Shown here piece after piece: positions 41,776 through 50,935 of a stretch of DNA of 64,000 nt (positions are counted from its first letter, which is position 1; the number at the start of each line of letters is the position of its first letter). This DNA is from an uncultured Flavobacteriales bacterium (GTDB lineage Bacteria; Bacteroidota; Bacteroidia; Flavobacteriales; Crocinitomicaceae). The stretch covers positions 62,001-126,000 of the forward strand of contig CAMLLB010000002.1 of the NCBI GenBank assembly GCA_946480815.1, read 5' to 3'. The position numbers and the translations under genes were made by a program. A model generated the notes under the pieces. The model saw only the letters and a list, made by a program, of their open reading frames with translations, was not told where the DNA came from and made no database searches.

Positions 41776-43875
41776 ATGGTAAGAAGTCAGGAAACAAATT
41801 CATCAAAACCCAAAATACATGCTGCCAAATACTACAACCGTGAATTAAGCTGGCTGGCTTTTAATGACCGTGTTTTACAGGAAGCCCTGGATGATGAAGT
41901 GCCCTTAGTTGAGCGTTTACGTTTTTTGGGGATCTATTCAAATAACCTGGATGAGTTTTACCGGGTCCGGGTGGCGAACGTCAAGCGAATGATCCAGCTG
42001 GAAGATCAAAAGGTAGAAGGCTATAAAGGAACCGCAGAAGAATTGTATGAAGAGATCCGGAACGTAGTGATTAAGCAACAACGCAAATTCGAACATGCTT
42101 ACGCTTCCATCCTTCACAAGCTCAAACTGAAAGGAATCAAGCACTATGATGAGCAAACGGTCAACGAAAAACAAAAAGAAGAATTGAAGAATTACTTCTT
42201 TTCTTCCGTTATTCACGACATTGTTCCGGTTCTGATCGATAAAAAGAGACCCTTTCCAAGGCTCCGTGATAAAGCAATTTACCTGGCCGTACGCATGGAA
42301 TGGGATTATAAACGAAAAGCACGTTTTGCACTCATTGAAGTTCCCAACCTGGTTTCCAGGTTCTATATCCTGGAATCTCCCAAAGAAAAGGGTGTGATAT
42401 TGATTGATGATATTATCCGTCTTCACCTGGCAGATATCTTCCCGATCTTCTCTTTTGATACGATTGAAGCTTTCACCTTCAAATTTACGCGTGATGCTGA
42501 ATTGAACCTGGATGACGATGTTTCCATGTCTTTCATTGAAAAAATGGAGAAGAGTATCAAACAGCGTAAAAAAGGCGAACCTGTGCGTATGGTTTACGAT
42601 CACAGGATGCCACAGGACTTACTCGAAATGCTGATTCGAAGCCTGAACTTAACATTGGGAATAAATACAATAGCCGGGGGGAAATACCACAACTTCAAGG
42701 ATTTTATGAAGTTCCCCGATTTCGGGAATGAGGAATACGTGTATGCTCCGTATAAAGCGGTGGATCATCCCAGCTTCCACAAACAGCATAGTTTGATCAA
42801 GGTAATTCTTGATAAGGATGTCCTCCTGCATTTTCCGTACCACCGGTTCGATCACGTAGTAGATTTATTAAGAGAAGCTGCCATTGATCCGAAAGTTGTC
42901 TCCATTAAAATCAATATTTACAGAGTTGCCAAGAACTCTCAGGTAATGAATGCACTTGTAAATGCAGTAAGAAACGGAAAAGACGTGACGGTCGTATTGG
43001 AATTACAGGCACGTTTCGATGAAGAGAACAATTTATTATGGGCCGAGCGGATGAAAGAAGAAGGAGCCAAGGTGCTTCATGGGCCGGAAGAACTCAAAAT
43101 TCACTCGAAACTAATCCAGATCAAACGCGTTTCCGATAAAAAAGAACAACTTATTACTTACGTCGGTACCGGAAATTTCAACGAACGAACTGCCCAGATC
43201 TACACGGATATGGGATTAATTACCGTCAATAAAAAAATAGCAGATGAAGTACATCAGGTTTTTCACATAATGGAACACGCATTGCACCATCATCATTTCA
43301 AAACATTGATCGTTTCACCTCTTAACGCCCGAAAAAAATACCTGAACCTGATTGCGAATGAAACCAAGAATGCCAAAAAAGGATTACCTGCATTCATTCA
43401 TATCAAAATCAACAACCTGGTGGATCAGGAAATGATCGATAAACTATACGAAGCATCACAGTATGGAGTTAAAATAAAACTGATGGTTCGCGGAATTTGT
43501 TGCCTGGTTCCCGGAATTAAAGGCTTAAGTCAAAATATCGAGATTTTGAGTGTGGTTGACCGGTTCCTGGAACATACTCGTTTCTTAATATTCGGAAACA
43601 ACGACAAACCATTATATTTCATTACTTCAGCGGATTGGATGGAGCGAAACCTGGATAAACGCATAGAAGTTGGTGTTCCAATCTATGACAAAGGTTTAAA
43701 AGATCAGATCAACCTGGTATTTTCCATGCAGTGGGGCGACCGTGAAAAGGCGCGGATCATTGACAAATACCAAAAGAATGCATACAAAGAGGCAACAGGA
43801 ACAGAAGCCGTGATCCGTTCACAGGTTGAACTTCAGCATTATTACCGGCATTTGATAGAGAGCCTGGGATATTAA
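41776..43875 (+). CDS. ppk: Polyphosphate kinase 1
   Basis: A 699-residue PPK1 that builds inorganic polyphosphate from ATP. The N-terminal block YYNRELSWLAFNDRVLQEA is classic. The two active-site histidines are in KIHSKLIQIKR and in LEHTRFLIFGN, inside the two phospholipase D-like domains. YVGTGNFNERTAQIYTD is also conserved. Normal length. No exopolyphosphatase gene is next to it. Confidence 0.96.
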   Translation: MVRSQETNSSKPKIHAAKYYNRELSWLAFNDRVLQEALDDEVPLVERLRFLGIYSNNLDEFYRVRVANVKRMIQLEDQKVEGYKGTAEELYEEIRNVVIKQQRKFEHAYASILHKLKLKGIKHYDEQTVNEKQKEELKNYFFSSVIHDIVPVLIDKKRPFPRLRDKAIYLAVRMEWDYKRKARFALIEVPNLVSRFYILESPKEKGVILIDDIIRLHLADIFPIFSFDTIEAFTFKFTRDAELNLDDDVSMSFIEKMEKSIKQRKKGEPVRMVYDHRMPQDLLEMLIRSLNLTLGINTIAGGKYHNFKDFMKFPDFGNEEYVYAPYKAVDHPSFHKQHSLIKVILDKDVLLHFPYHRFDHVVDLLREAAIDPKVVSIKINIYRVAKNSQVMNALVNAVRNGKDVTVVLELQARFDEENNLLWAERMKEEGAKVLHGPEELKIHSKLIQIKRVSDKKEQLITYVGTGNFNERTAQIYTDMGLITVNKKIADEVHQVFHIMEHALHHHHFKTLIVSPLNARKKYLNLIANETKNAKKGLPAFIHIKINNLVDQEMIDKLYEASQYGVKIKLMVRGICCLVPGIKGLSQNIEILSVVDRFLEHTRFLIFGNNDKPLYFITSADWMERNLDKRIEVGVPIYDKGLKDQINLVFSMQWGDREKARIIDKYQKNAYKEATGTEAVIRSQVELQHYYRHLIESLGY

Positions 43876-43877
43876 GT

Positions 43878-43945
43878 GGTGACTTCGACTGCGCTCAGTC
43901 ACCGGAATCATAAAAGGACATTGAGCGTAGCCGAAATGCCTTTTA
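43878..43945. repeat. Intergenic hairpin element with TTCGACTnCGCTCA word
   Basis: GGTGAC at 43878-43883 pairs with GTCACC at 43898-43903, and AAAAGGaCATT (from 43912) pairs with AATGCCTTTT (to 43945). The inner words CTTCGACTGCGCTCAG and TTGAGCGTAGCCGAAA are also near reverse complements of each other. It lies between the convergent ppk and sensor-kinase genes. This looks like a dispersed intergenic repeat that may also end transcription on both strands. Confidence 0.55.
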
Positions 43946-43952
43946 AATTGAA

Positions 43953-45854
43953 TCAGAATCCTTCTTTCTTCAATTCTTCGGCGTACGCTTTAGTGATGAG
44001 TGGAATAAATATTTCAACGGAAACCCCACCACCTGTCTTTTCACGAATAAGATAAGAAGAACTTGTTTTATTCAGCTTGTTCAATAGGTACAAGCGGTCG
44101 TTGATGATTTCCGAAGCTCTTGAAGAATCAACTGCTTTCAATCCCCTTCCATTGTCATCAATCACTATCGCCAATTCATTCAGACCTCTCAATTTGAAAC
44201 GAATGGTCAACTCACCGACTTTATTCAAATTGGAGAATCCTTCCAATACCGTACTTTCAACGAAAGGCTGTAAGATCATGGTGGGCAAACACACATTGGA
44301 AGGATCCAGGTGTTCATCCACCTCAAAGGAAAAATTGAACGCGTTCTTAGAACGGTCTCTTTGCAAAGTAAGGTAAAAAGTCAGGAATTCTATTTCGCGG
44401 TCCAGGGTCATGAAATCATCATGTGTACTGTCCAATACCTGTTTCAGCAATTTGGAAAACGATTGAATTTGCCGCTTGTAGTCGGCACCTTGACTCACCC
44501 CGGTATTTTGCAATTGGTTCAATGCATTGAAAATGAAATCCGGATTAATTCTGGCCTTGTTCAAACGTTGTTGAATTTCCAGTCGTTTTTGTTTCTGTTT
44601 AATGGATTTCTGTCTGAAAACCATCAGGACATATGCTGCAAGTAATGCAAAAATGATACTTCCTACCAAAATAAGCCGCCATTTCAGTTTTCCGATTTGT
44701 TGCTGCTGCTGCAATAAACGTTTATCCTGTTCGTATTCCGCATCCGACTTTTCCTTTCTAACCCGGTGGTACTTTTCCGAGAGCTGGTTGAAAGCGCGGT
44801 CATTCTGAATCTTTAGAACACTGTCCTTCATCTTGGAGAGGTCTTCATAAACCACTAATGCCCGCTCATATTCTCCGCTCAATTTGGCACAGTTATAAAG
44901 CAGTTCCAACGCATTTGTAACATCATACGGATCACCGGTCTTTTGTGCATACACCAAATTGGAATCTGCAAATTGGTACGCTTTATCGTATAATTTGAGT
45001 TCGAGATAAATATCCGAAATATCACCGTAGATTGCACCTCTTTCTTTCCAATGATAGCGCGGGTTCGTTTGCAACAAGGCACTATCCATATATTTCAATG
45101 CCAGGCGAAAGTTCCGGTTGTAATAAGCGTGGTCCTCGAATAAGTTATAGATCTGCAGGTAACTCTCCGAATACTGGATCTTTTTTGCCAAAACGTAGGA
45201 AAATGCAACCGTATTCAGTGCAGAATCCAAATAAATCTTGTCTCTTTCAAGCTGGTACTGTTTGTAATATCTGGAAGATAATTCGGACAGCAGATCGATC
45301 TTCGTTTCATTATCGGATAAAACCCGCACGATCGGATACGCCAGGTTTGCATAATATTTTGCTTTCTCTTTATCCTTTGATCTTCCGTAACTTGCCGAAA
45401 GTCCCAGGTAGGCTTTTGAAAGCAGGGCATTGTTTCCTGACCGTTGCAGCGTCCGGATGGTTTTTGAATAAGCATCTATTGATCCTGCATAATCTCCCTG
45501 GAGCATTAAAAGTTCTCCAAGTGTCAGGTTGTTTTCAACATAGGCGGCAGACTTACAACGGATGCTATCCAAAATGGATCTTTCACGGTCCAAACTCTTT
45601 TTGGCATCTTCAAACTGACCGTTTTTAATCTGGACCTGTGCTTTTAGTTGAAATGAAAAAGCCACACATCTCGGACTCTTATTTTTCTCCAAAGTCTTGG
45701 CAAATTTCCAAAGATTGAACGATTTATGTTTTGAAGTACTGTCAAAATCCCGTTGTGCAATAAAATCCTGCATGGATTCACATGCGCAATTCGATTGTGC
45801 CTGAACAAGTTCAGCAAAACCAATAAAGACCAAACAGACTATTAAATGTTTCAT
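43953..45854 (-). CDS. LytS/YehU-type sensor kinase with TPR repeats, phospho-acceptor His replaced by Asp
   Basis: A 633-residue membrane protein. A signal peptide (about 1-19) is followed by a periplasmic TPR region (about 60-345), a coiled-coil, one membrane span near 395-413, and a cytoplasmic His_kinase-type domain. The conserved NPHFLFN motif reads NPDFIFN, with Asp439 at the phospho-acceptor position. The ATP-binding boxes VIDDNGRGLK and GGGVSVEIFIP remain. It may be a pseudokinase or partner of an intact kinase. ATG 45854 is chosen because a TAACTTTG -7 box at 45867-45874 would fall inside the gene if the upstream TTG were used. No response regulator is adjacent. Confidence 0.8.
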   Translation of the reverse strand: MKHLIVCLVFIGFAELVQAQSNCACESMQDFIAQRDFDSTSKHKSFNLWKFAKTLEKNKSPRCVAFSFQLKAQVQIKNGQFEDAKKSLDRERSILDSIRCKSAAYVENNLTLGELLMLQGDYAGSIDAYSKTIRTLQRSGNNALLSKAYLGLSASYGRSKDKEKAKYYANLAYPIVRVLSDNETKIDLLSELSSRYYKQYQLERDKIYLDSALNTVAFSYVLAKKIQYSESYLQIYNLFEDHAYYNRNFRLALKYMDSALLQTNPRYHWKERGAIYGDISDIYLELKLYDKAYQFADSNLVYAQKTGDPYDVTNALELLYNCAKLSGEYERALVVYEDLSKMKDSVLKIQNDRAFNQLSEKYHRVRKEKSDAEYEQDKRLLQQQQQIGKLKWRLILVGSIIFALLAAYVLMVFRQKSIKQKQKRLEIQQRLNKARINPDFIFNALNQLQNTGVSQGADYKRQIQSFSKLLKQVLDSTHDDFMTLDREIEFLTFYLTLQRDRSKNAFNFSFEVDEHLDPSNVCLPTMILQPFVESTVLEGFSNLNKVGELTIRFKLRGLNELAIVIDDNGRGLKAVDSSRASEIINDRLYLLNKLNKTSSSYLIREKTGGGVSVEIFIPLITKAYAEELKKEGF

Positions 45855-45866
45855 AAAGTTCTTGCT

Positions 45867-45874
45867 CAAAGTTA
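45867..45874 (-). promoter_or_regulatory. Candidate -7 box (TAACTTTG) for the sensor kinase gene
   Basis: On the - strand TAACTTTG matches TAnnTTTG and is 12 bases before the preferred ATG. It supports the shorter start over the TTG at 45878. A -33 box is not clear. Confidence 0.4.
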
Positions 45875-45907
45875 GCAAAAAAGGTCTTAAACTGATTTCA
45901 CCTGAAA

Positions 45908-45943
45908 AAGAAAAGGAGCCCGTTGTGGCGGACTCCTTTTCTT
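45908..45943 (-). terminator. Terminator after the beta-barrel protein gene
   Basis: A strong inverted repeat with arms at 45908-45922 and 45929-45943 (AAAAGGAG...CTCCTTTT, one mismatch) around a six-base loop. Read on the - strand it follows the stop of the 45970 gene by about 27 bases and is trailed by CTTTTTC. Confidence 0.7.
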
Positions 45944-45969
45944 GCTTTATTACTTATGTTGTAAAATCA

Positions 45970-46758
45970 CTAAAAATTGACTGTTAAACCAAATGTTAGT
46001 GGGTAAACTCCGACCGTTTTGTCGGTATCGAAAAGAGGCAGCAGGTTGTAATTTGCAAACACTCCAATGTCTTTATATCCCAGTTTTACGGCTGCATCCA
46101 GGCGGAAAGCGTTCAAACCGTAAACTCCTTTCGTTTTTGTGCGGTATTTGGTTTTGTCTTCTTCAATCACCTGTTTCGTGCTGGAACCGATCCTTACGCC
46201 TCCGATTACTCCGGCTGCAAGATAAAATCCTTTGTCGGATTCTCCATTAGAACAAAATTCAAGCATCAAAGGAGCTGTTAAATACACTGCGCGCAATTTG
46301 TTTTTCCGGTAATCGTTCACAGTATCTTTAATTACCCAAAGGGAATCGGAGTTCGCATATAACAAATTGTTCTTTAAACCGATTTGTGTCCAGTTAATCC
46401 CTAAACCGGTAGTTAATCCGATATAGTTCTTATAGATCTTGAATTTGTACTCCGCGAAATTGAAGTTCCAGCTAAACGACTTACCCGGGTCATTTTCCCA
46501 TTGTTTATCATCCGGGAAACTGCTTTTCATTGCGCTGTTCAACAAAAGTGTCGGCCCGAATTCCACTCCTGCCCAATGCGCTTCAAAATGTTTTAAATCT
46601 TCTTTATCGGGTGCGGCGTCAATGGTATCGCCGTCAGAGTCTTTAACAATCAGGATCTGTTTGTCTTTCAGCCTGATACGTGTTGTATCGGGATCTTCCT
46701 GGCTCTTTGCATAACCGAATAGGAAGAATATAAATGTGATAAATAAACCTGTTTTCAT
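45970..46758 (-). CDS. Outer-membrane beta-barrel protein (PF13568-like)
   Basis: A 262-residue exported protein with a signal peptide (about 1-19, ending YAKSQ). The middle to C-terminal part has alternating beta strands with YIGLTTGLGINWTQIG, YLTAPLMLEF and a final LTFGLTVNF ending in aromatic Phe, as in the outer-membrane protein beta-barrel families of Bacteroidota. An Asp-rich loop lies near residues 40-52 (KDSDGDTIDAAPDKED). The function is unknown. Confidence 0.7.
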   Translation of the reverse strand: MKTGLFITFIFFLFGYAKSQEDPDTTRIRLKDKQILIVKDSDGDTIDAAPDKEDLKHFEAHWAGVEFGPTLLLNSAMKSSFPDDKQWENDPGKSFSWNFNFAEYKFKIYKNYIGLTTGLGINWTQIGLKNNLLYANSDSLWVIKDTVNDYRKNKLRAVYLTAPLMLEFCSNGESDKGFYLAAGVIGGVRIGSSTKQVIEEDKTKYRTKTKGVYGLNAFRLDAAVKLGYKDIGVFANYNLLPLFDTDKTVGVYPLTFGLTVNF

Positions 46759-46947
46759 ATCTCTAAAACTTTATTGCTTTCTGTTTAACTAAGTACCTGG
46801 GCTTTTCGAACATATGACCATCTCAACTCTTATTTTGTTACAGCAGATCCGAAAAAATTTTAAACTATTTTTCAAACGACTGATTATTCGCGTGTTACAA
46901 TTGAAAAAAAATAATCGCCGGGTGGCTTAAAGCTCTCTTACAATCGT

Positions 46948-46955
46948 TAATTTTG
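46948..46955 (+). promoter_or_regulatory. Candidate -7 box (TAATTTTG) for aspS
   Basis: TAATTTTG fits TAnnTTTG and is 19 bases before the aspS ATG at 46975. A -33 match is weak. Confidence 0.4.
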
Positions 46956-46974
46956 CAATTCAATTTTCAAGTAC

Positions 46975-48717
46975 ATGTACAGATCACACACAAACGGCGA
47001 ATTACGCGCCGCACACATTGGACAGGAAGTAACATTGGCCGGTTGGGTCCAAAAATCGAGAGATCTTGGAGGAATGACCTTTGTCGACCTGCGTGACCGT
47101 TATGGAATTACGCAATTGGCTTTCAACCTGGAGGAAAACAGTGATTTGTGTTTACAGGCAAGAAAATTGGGGCGCGAGTTTGTAATCCAGGTAAAAGGAC
47201 TTGTAATTGAGCGAAGCAGCAAAAATGCAAACCTGCCAACGGGAGAAATCGAGATTAAAGTTTCAGAATTGAACTTGCTGAATGCAGCGAAAACTCCTCC
47301 GTTTACCATTGAGGATGATACGGATGGCGGTGAAGAATTGCGTGCTCAATATCGCTACCTGGACTTAAGAAGAAACCCGGTCCAACAGAAATTACGTTTG
47401 AGAAACCACGTTGCATTGGAAACCCGTAAATACCTGGATTCTAAAGGATTTTTAGACGTAGAAACTCCTTATTTGATTAAATCCACACCGGAAGGAGCCC
47501 GTGATTTCGTAGTGCCAAGCAGGATGAACCAGGGTGAATTTTATGCCTTGCCTCAATCTCCGCAAACATTCAAACAATTATTGATGGTTTCCGGTTTCGA
47601 CCGCTATTATCAAATCGTGAAATGTTTCCGTGATGAGGATTTACGTGCTGACCGTCAGCCGGAATTTACCCAGATTGACTGTGAAATGGCTTTCGTGGAA
47701 CAGGAAGATATCCTGAATATGTTTGAAGGATTGATCAAGCACTTATTCCAAACCGTTCGCGGAATCAATTTTGAAGGAAACTTCCCACGCATGACCTATG
47801 CCGAAGCAATGGCAACTTACGGTTCGGACAAACCGGATATTCGTTTCGAAATGAAGTTCACAGACCTGAAAGCACTTTCAGGTGGAAAGAATTTCCAGGT
47901 ATTTGACAATGCAGAGGCGGTTATCGGAATTGCAGTTCCGGGAGCAAGCGAATATACACGTAAGCAATTGGACGAGATCACTGATTGGGTGAAACGCCCG
48001 CAAATCGGTGCACTTGGTTTGGTTTACGTGAAATGCAACCTGGACGGAACGTTCAAAAGTTCGGTGGACAAATTCTACGATGAAGCTACATTGAAATCCT
48101 GGGCGGAAGCTGCAGGTGCGAAAGCTGGAGATTTGATCTTTGTACTAAGTGGCGATTTAGACAAAACACGCAAACAAATGAACGAACTGCGTTTGCGCAT
48201 GGGAACCGAACTTGGTTTGCGTAAACCGGACGATTTCAAACCTTTGTGGGTGTTGGATTTCCCGCTTTTGGAATGGGACGAAGAAAATGGCCGATACCAT
48301 GCAATGCACCATCCGTTCACTTCTCCGAAGCCGGAAGATTTCAACCTGATCGATTCCGAACCAGGGAAAGTAAGAGCAAATGCGTATGATTTGGCTATGA
48401 ATGGTGTTGAATTGGGTGGTGGCTCTATTCGTATTCACGACAGAACGTTGCAATCCCGCATGTTTGAATTATTAGGATTTACACCGGAACAGGCGCAGGA
48501 ACAATTCGGGTTCTTACTGAACGCATTTGAATATGGCGCTCCTCCACACGGCGGATTGGCTTTCGGGTTGGACCGTCTGGTAGCAACAATGGGTGGTTCG
48601 GATTCTATCCGCGATTACATTGCATTCCCTAAAAACAACAGCGGAAGAGATGTGATGATCGATGCGCCTTCGGTGATTGATGAAGCACAATTGAAGGAGT
48701 TGGGGATTAAATTATAA
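46975..48717 (+). CDS. aspS: Aspartyl-tRNA synthetase
   Basis: A 580-residue class II aminoacyl-tRNA synthetase of the bacterial type. The N-terminal OB-fold anticodon domain ([20 protein letters not shown]) is followed by motif 2 ([19 protein letters not shown]), a GAD insertion domain around 290-410, and motif 3 ([11 protein letters not shown]) near the end. Normal length for the bacterial form. A 28-bp palindrome lies downstream. Confidence 0.97.
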   Translation: MYRSHTNGELRAAHIGQEVTLAGWVQKSRDLGGMTFVDLRDRYGITQLAFNLEENSDLCLQARKLGREFVIQVKGLVIERSSKNANLPTGEIEIKVSELNLLNAAKTPPFTIEDDTDGGEELRAQYRYLDLRRNPVQQKLRLRNHVALETRKYLDSKGFLDVETPYLIKSTPEGARDFVVPSRMNQGEFYALPQSPQTFKQLLMVSGFDRYYQIVKCFRDEDLRADRQPEFTQIDCEMAFVEQEDILNMFEGLIKHLFQTVRGINFEGNFPRMTYAEAMATYGSDKPDIRFEMKFTDLKALSGGKNFQVFDNAEAVIGIAVPGASEYTRKQLDEITDWVKRPQIGALGLVYVKCNLDGTFKSSVDKFYDEATLKSWAEAAGAKAGDLIFVLSGDLDKTRKQMNELRLRMGTELGLRKPDDFKPLWVLDFPLLEWDEENGRYHAMHHPFTSPKPEDFNLIDSEPGKVRANAYDLAMNGVELGGGSIRIHDRTLQSRMFELLGFTPEQAQEQFGFLLNAFEYGAPPHGGLAFGLDRLVATMGGSDSIRDYIAFPKNNSGRDVMIDAPSVIDEAQLKELGIKL

Positions 48718-48744
48718 TAATTCTATTTTCAAAAATTATATCTG

Positions 48745-48777
48745 GTAGGGACGCGATGCATCGCGTCCCTACTTTTT
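48745..48777. repeat. 28-bp perfect palindrome (GTAGGG...CCCTAC) with T run
   Basis: Bases 48745-48772 are an exact inverted repeat with 14-base arms (GTAGGGACGCGATG and its complement), followed by TTTTT at 48773-48777. It lies between the convergent aspS and GyrI-like genes and reaches the stop codon of the latter. It is close to the core of the 26793-26842 palindrome: same length, same GTAGGG ends and the shared CGCGAT word. Confidence 0.8.
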
Positions 48778-49399
48778 ATATAACAGTTTCTCTTAGGATC
48801 GTACGGAGTTTTTCCGGGGCAGTTTTTCTATAGTCTGTCAGATAGATCTCATGATGTGATCCGCCTTTACGGAATTTGTGGGTATCAATGAATTGCTTCA
48901 ACACCAACAACGTTTCAAATTCCTTTTCGAAGGGCCCGACATGTAACATTTGTACCACTTTCTTTGCAGGCATTTCAAATAGTTCAACGTTCCTGATATA
49001 GTCCAAAGGCTTTTTAGCGTAAGCCTTGTCCTTTATTAATTCAATGGTCTCATTTTTAATAAAATCAGGTAACCTGATCAAGAGTCGGTAGTTCCACTCT
49101 GATCGGGGTATTTTTCCGGGTGCATCCTCCATAGAGATCTTCCCATATTTTTGCTCATCAAAATCCCACAAAGCTTCCAGTTTCGGTACAACAAAATCCT
49201 TCCCTAAATCCTTTGCATTGAACTTTAAACCGTAGGCTACAGGATATAATGCCGCTAAATGTTCTGCAAATAAGGCACCGTTGGGATCGCCTTTTCCAGT
49301 GATAGATATGTATCGCGCCGATTCAATTTCAAATAATTCTGGTTGCGTTTTTGCGGAATAATAACGCTTGTACTCTTTAGTCAGATCTAATTTTTCCAT
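48776..49399 (-). CDS. GyrI-like small-molecule-binding domain protein
   Basis: A 207-residue cytoplasmic protein of the GyrI-like (SOUL/AraC-effector-binding-like) superfamily. The clues are ARYISITGKGDPNG, the WNYRLLIRLPDFI strand region and KVVQMLHVGPFEKE, then GGSHHEIYLTDYRKTAPEKLRTILR at the C terminus. Members bind small compounds or confer tolerance to toxins; no DNA-binding domain is attached here. Its real role is not known. Confidence 0.82.
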   Translation of the reverse strand: MEKLDLTKEYKRYYSAKTQPELFEIESARYISITGKGDPNGALFAEHLAALYPVAYGLKFNAKDLGKDFVVPKLEALWDFDEQKYGKISMEDAPGKIPRSEWNYRLLIRLPDFIKNETIELIKDKAYAKKPLDYIRNVELFEMPAKKVVQMLHVGPFEKEFETLLVLKQFIDTHKFRKGGSHHEIYLTDYRKTAPEKLRTILRETVI

Positions 49400-49469
49400 T
49401 CTAATTGCTTTTACAAGCCAATTTAAGGAATGCTACTGACAATCCTATGGCAGTCAGTATGCGAAGAAG

Positions 49470-50333
49470 TTATTTTTTGGAGTCAAATACGATATTAAAA
49501 ATCACCCCGGCCAATATCAGCACAACACCAAGAATTAAATTCCAGGTAACACTCTCCCCGAAACAGCAAACGCTGATTAGTACAGCAACTACTGGTTCCA
49601 ACGCACCCATAATAGACGTTGGTGTAGAACCAATGTACTGGATTGCATAAATCAAAGCGGTAATCGAAAAAACAGTTGTTACCAGGGCGAATAAGGACAT
49701 ATGAAGGATGAGACCGGTTGAAGCAGTCAAAGGTTCATTTACCAGCACCGTTTTTACGAGATAATAAAGAGCCGAGAAAAGTAGCGAGTAGAAAGTGATT
49801 TTCATACCCGAGACCTTCATTCCTGATTTGTTAACGATTACCATGTAAATTGCGTAGGACAGTGCGCATAAGATACATACCAGTAATCCCGGAAAGTTGA
49901 TTTTCAAATCGGTCCCGTTTGTGCTCAATACCAGGATTCCCGAAAAAGTAATCAGCAAAGAAATAAAGGTAAAACGGGTAATCTTCTCCTTGAAAAATAA
50001 GGCTAAAAGCAAAGCCACAAATATCGGGTATACAAAAAGTACAGTGGAAGCGATGCCGGGTGTCAGCAATTCATATCCCAAAAACAAACAATCTGACGAC
50101 AAACCGTAAAGGAGGCCAAGGATTAGCAATATGAGAAACTCAAGTCTATTAACTTTTAAAGATTCTCTTTTGTAGATCAAAAAAACCAGTAGAAAGCCTG
50201 CTGAAATGAAGAACCGGTAAAACAAGGTTGTATTTAATGGAAAATTCAATGCCTTTACCGGAAGGATAAAAAGAGGAATTAATCCGTAGGAAACCGCTGA
50301 AACCAGCGCCAGTAAATACCCTTTTAATTTCAT
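49470..50333 (-). CDS. EamA-family (DMT superfamily) transporter
   Basis: A 287-residue inner-membrane transporter with ten predicted spans in two EamA repeats of five. The end of each repeat has the usual pattern, seen here in STVLFVYPIFVALLLALFFKE and in TSIMGALEPVVAVLISVCCFGE. The transported compound (metabolite efflux) cannot be told from sequence. Confidence 0.88.
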   Translation of the reverse strand: MKLKGYLLALVSAVSYGLIPLFILPVKALNFPLNTTLFYRFFISAGFLLVFLIYKRESLKVNRLEFLILLILGLLYGLSSDCLFLGYELLTPGIASTVLFVYPIFVALLLALFFKEKITRFTFISLLITFSGILVLSTNGTDLKINFPGLLVCILCALSYAIYMVIVNKSGMKVSGMKITFYSLLFSALYYLVKTVLVNEPLTASTGLILHMSLFALVTTVFSITALIYAIQYIGSTPTSIMGALEPVVAVLISVCCFGESVTWNLILGVVLILAGVIFNIVFDSKK

Positions 50334-50395
50334 GAATTCTCTTTACCTTTCTATTGAGTCCACAAAATTACTGGAAGATTCGATTTTCACCCGTT

Positions 50396-50935
50396 TTATT
50401 TCGATTTTCGCATCATCTTCAAATGGTAAGCGGCTGTATTTTTAAATCGGTTTTCATCAAGCGACAATTGAACCAGTTCCTTCGGGCGGAATTCATATTC
50501 CATCTTGCGCACAGAGTCACTCATATGTCCTTGTGAAAGGACGAGAATATCTTTTGAATCGACTTTCATCATTTTCCATTGACCACTGCAAACCAAGGTG
50601 GCATCTCCGTCCTCAGTCGCATTTCTGTATGTTTCGGTTAAGCGGAAAATACCGGCAGTATCTCCTTTTACAACCAAACGTTGCTCGATTCCATCACAGT
50701 CTTCACAAGGAATTTCACCTTCATAAATCCGAAAAACTTTGTAGTCCTTATCAGCAATGTACTTTTCTTCCTCTTTATTCACGGAAACGGTTCCCCCGGA
50801 CTTTTTCTCATTCTCCCGGTGCTCAATGCAAGCACTCAGGATTACTACTGAACTTGCAATAAGGATCTGCCCTGGCAGATGATACGAAACAAGCCTTAAC
50901 GCAGTTTTAGAAAGAGTATTTATTCGGTTTATCAT
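50396..50935 (-). CDS. NlpE N-terminal domain lipoprotein
   Basis: A 179-residue lipoprotein. The lipobox VILSAC is unusually far in (about residue 37), after a hydrophobic stretch. The NlpE-like domain shows EGEIPCEDCDGIEQRL with the family CxxC motif, LTETY and GQWKM. NlpE of E. coli senses surface contact and copper; the function of free NlpE-N proteins in Bacteroidota is unclear. ATG 50935 is chosen over TTG 50944. It overlaps the end of the MDR oxidoreductase gene by 29 bases. Confidence 0.8.
   Translation of the reverse strand: MINRINTLSKTALRLVSYHLPGQILIASSVVILSACIEHRENEKKSGGTVSVNKEEEKYIADKDYKVFRIYEGEIPCEDCDGIEQRLVVKGDTAGIFRLTETYRNATEDGDATLVCSGQWKMMKVDSKDILVLSQGHMSDSVRKMEYEFRPKELVQLSLDENRFKNTAAYHLKMMRKSK

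Noticed and set aside
41938..42603. Long - strand open frame of 221 codons inside ppk
   Set aside because: It lies wholly inside the ppk gene, in antisense, and has no recognisable motif; it is a codon-bias shadow.
45032..45628. Long + strand open frame of 198 codons opposite the sensor kinase
   Set aside because: It is antisense to the TPR region of the kinase and its translation is low-complexity and Ser/Arg-rich with no domain.
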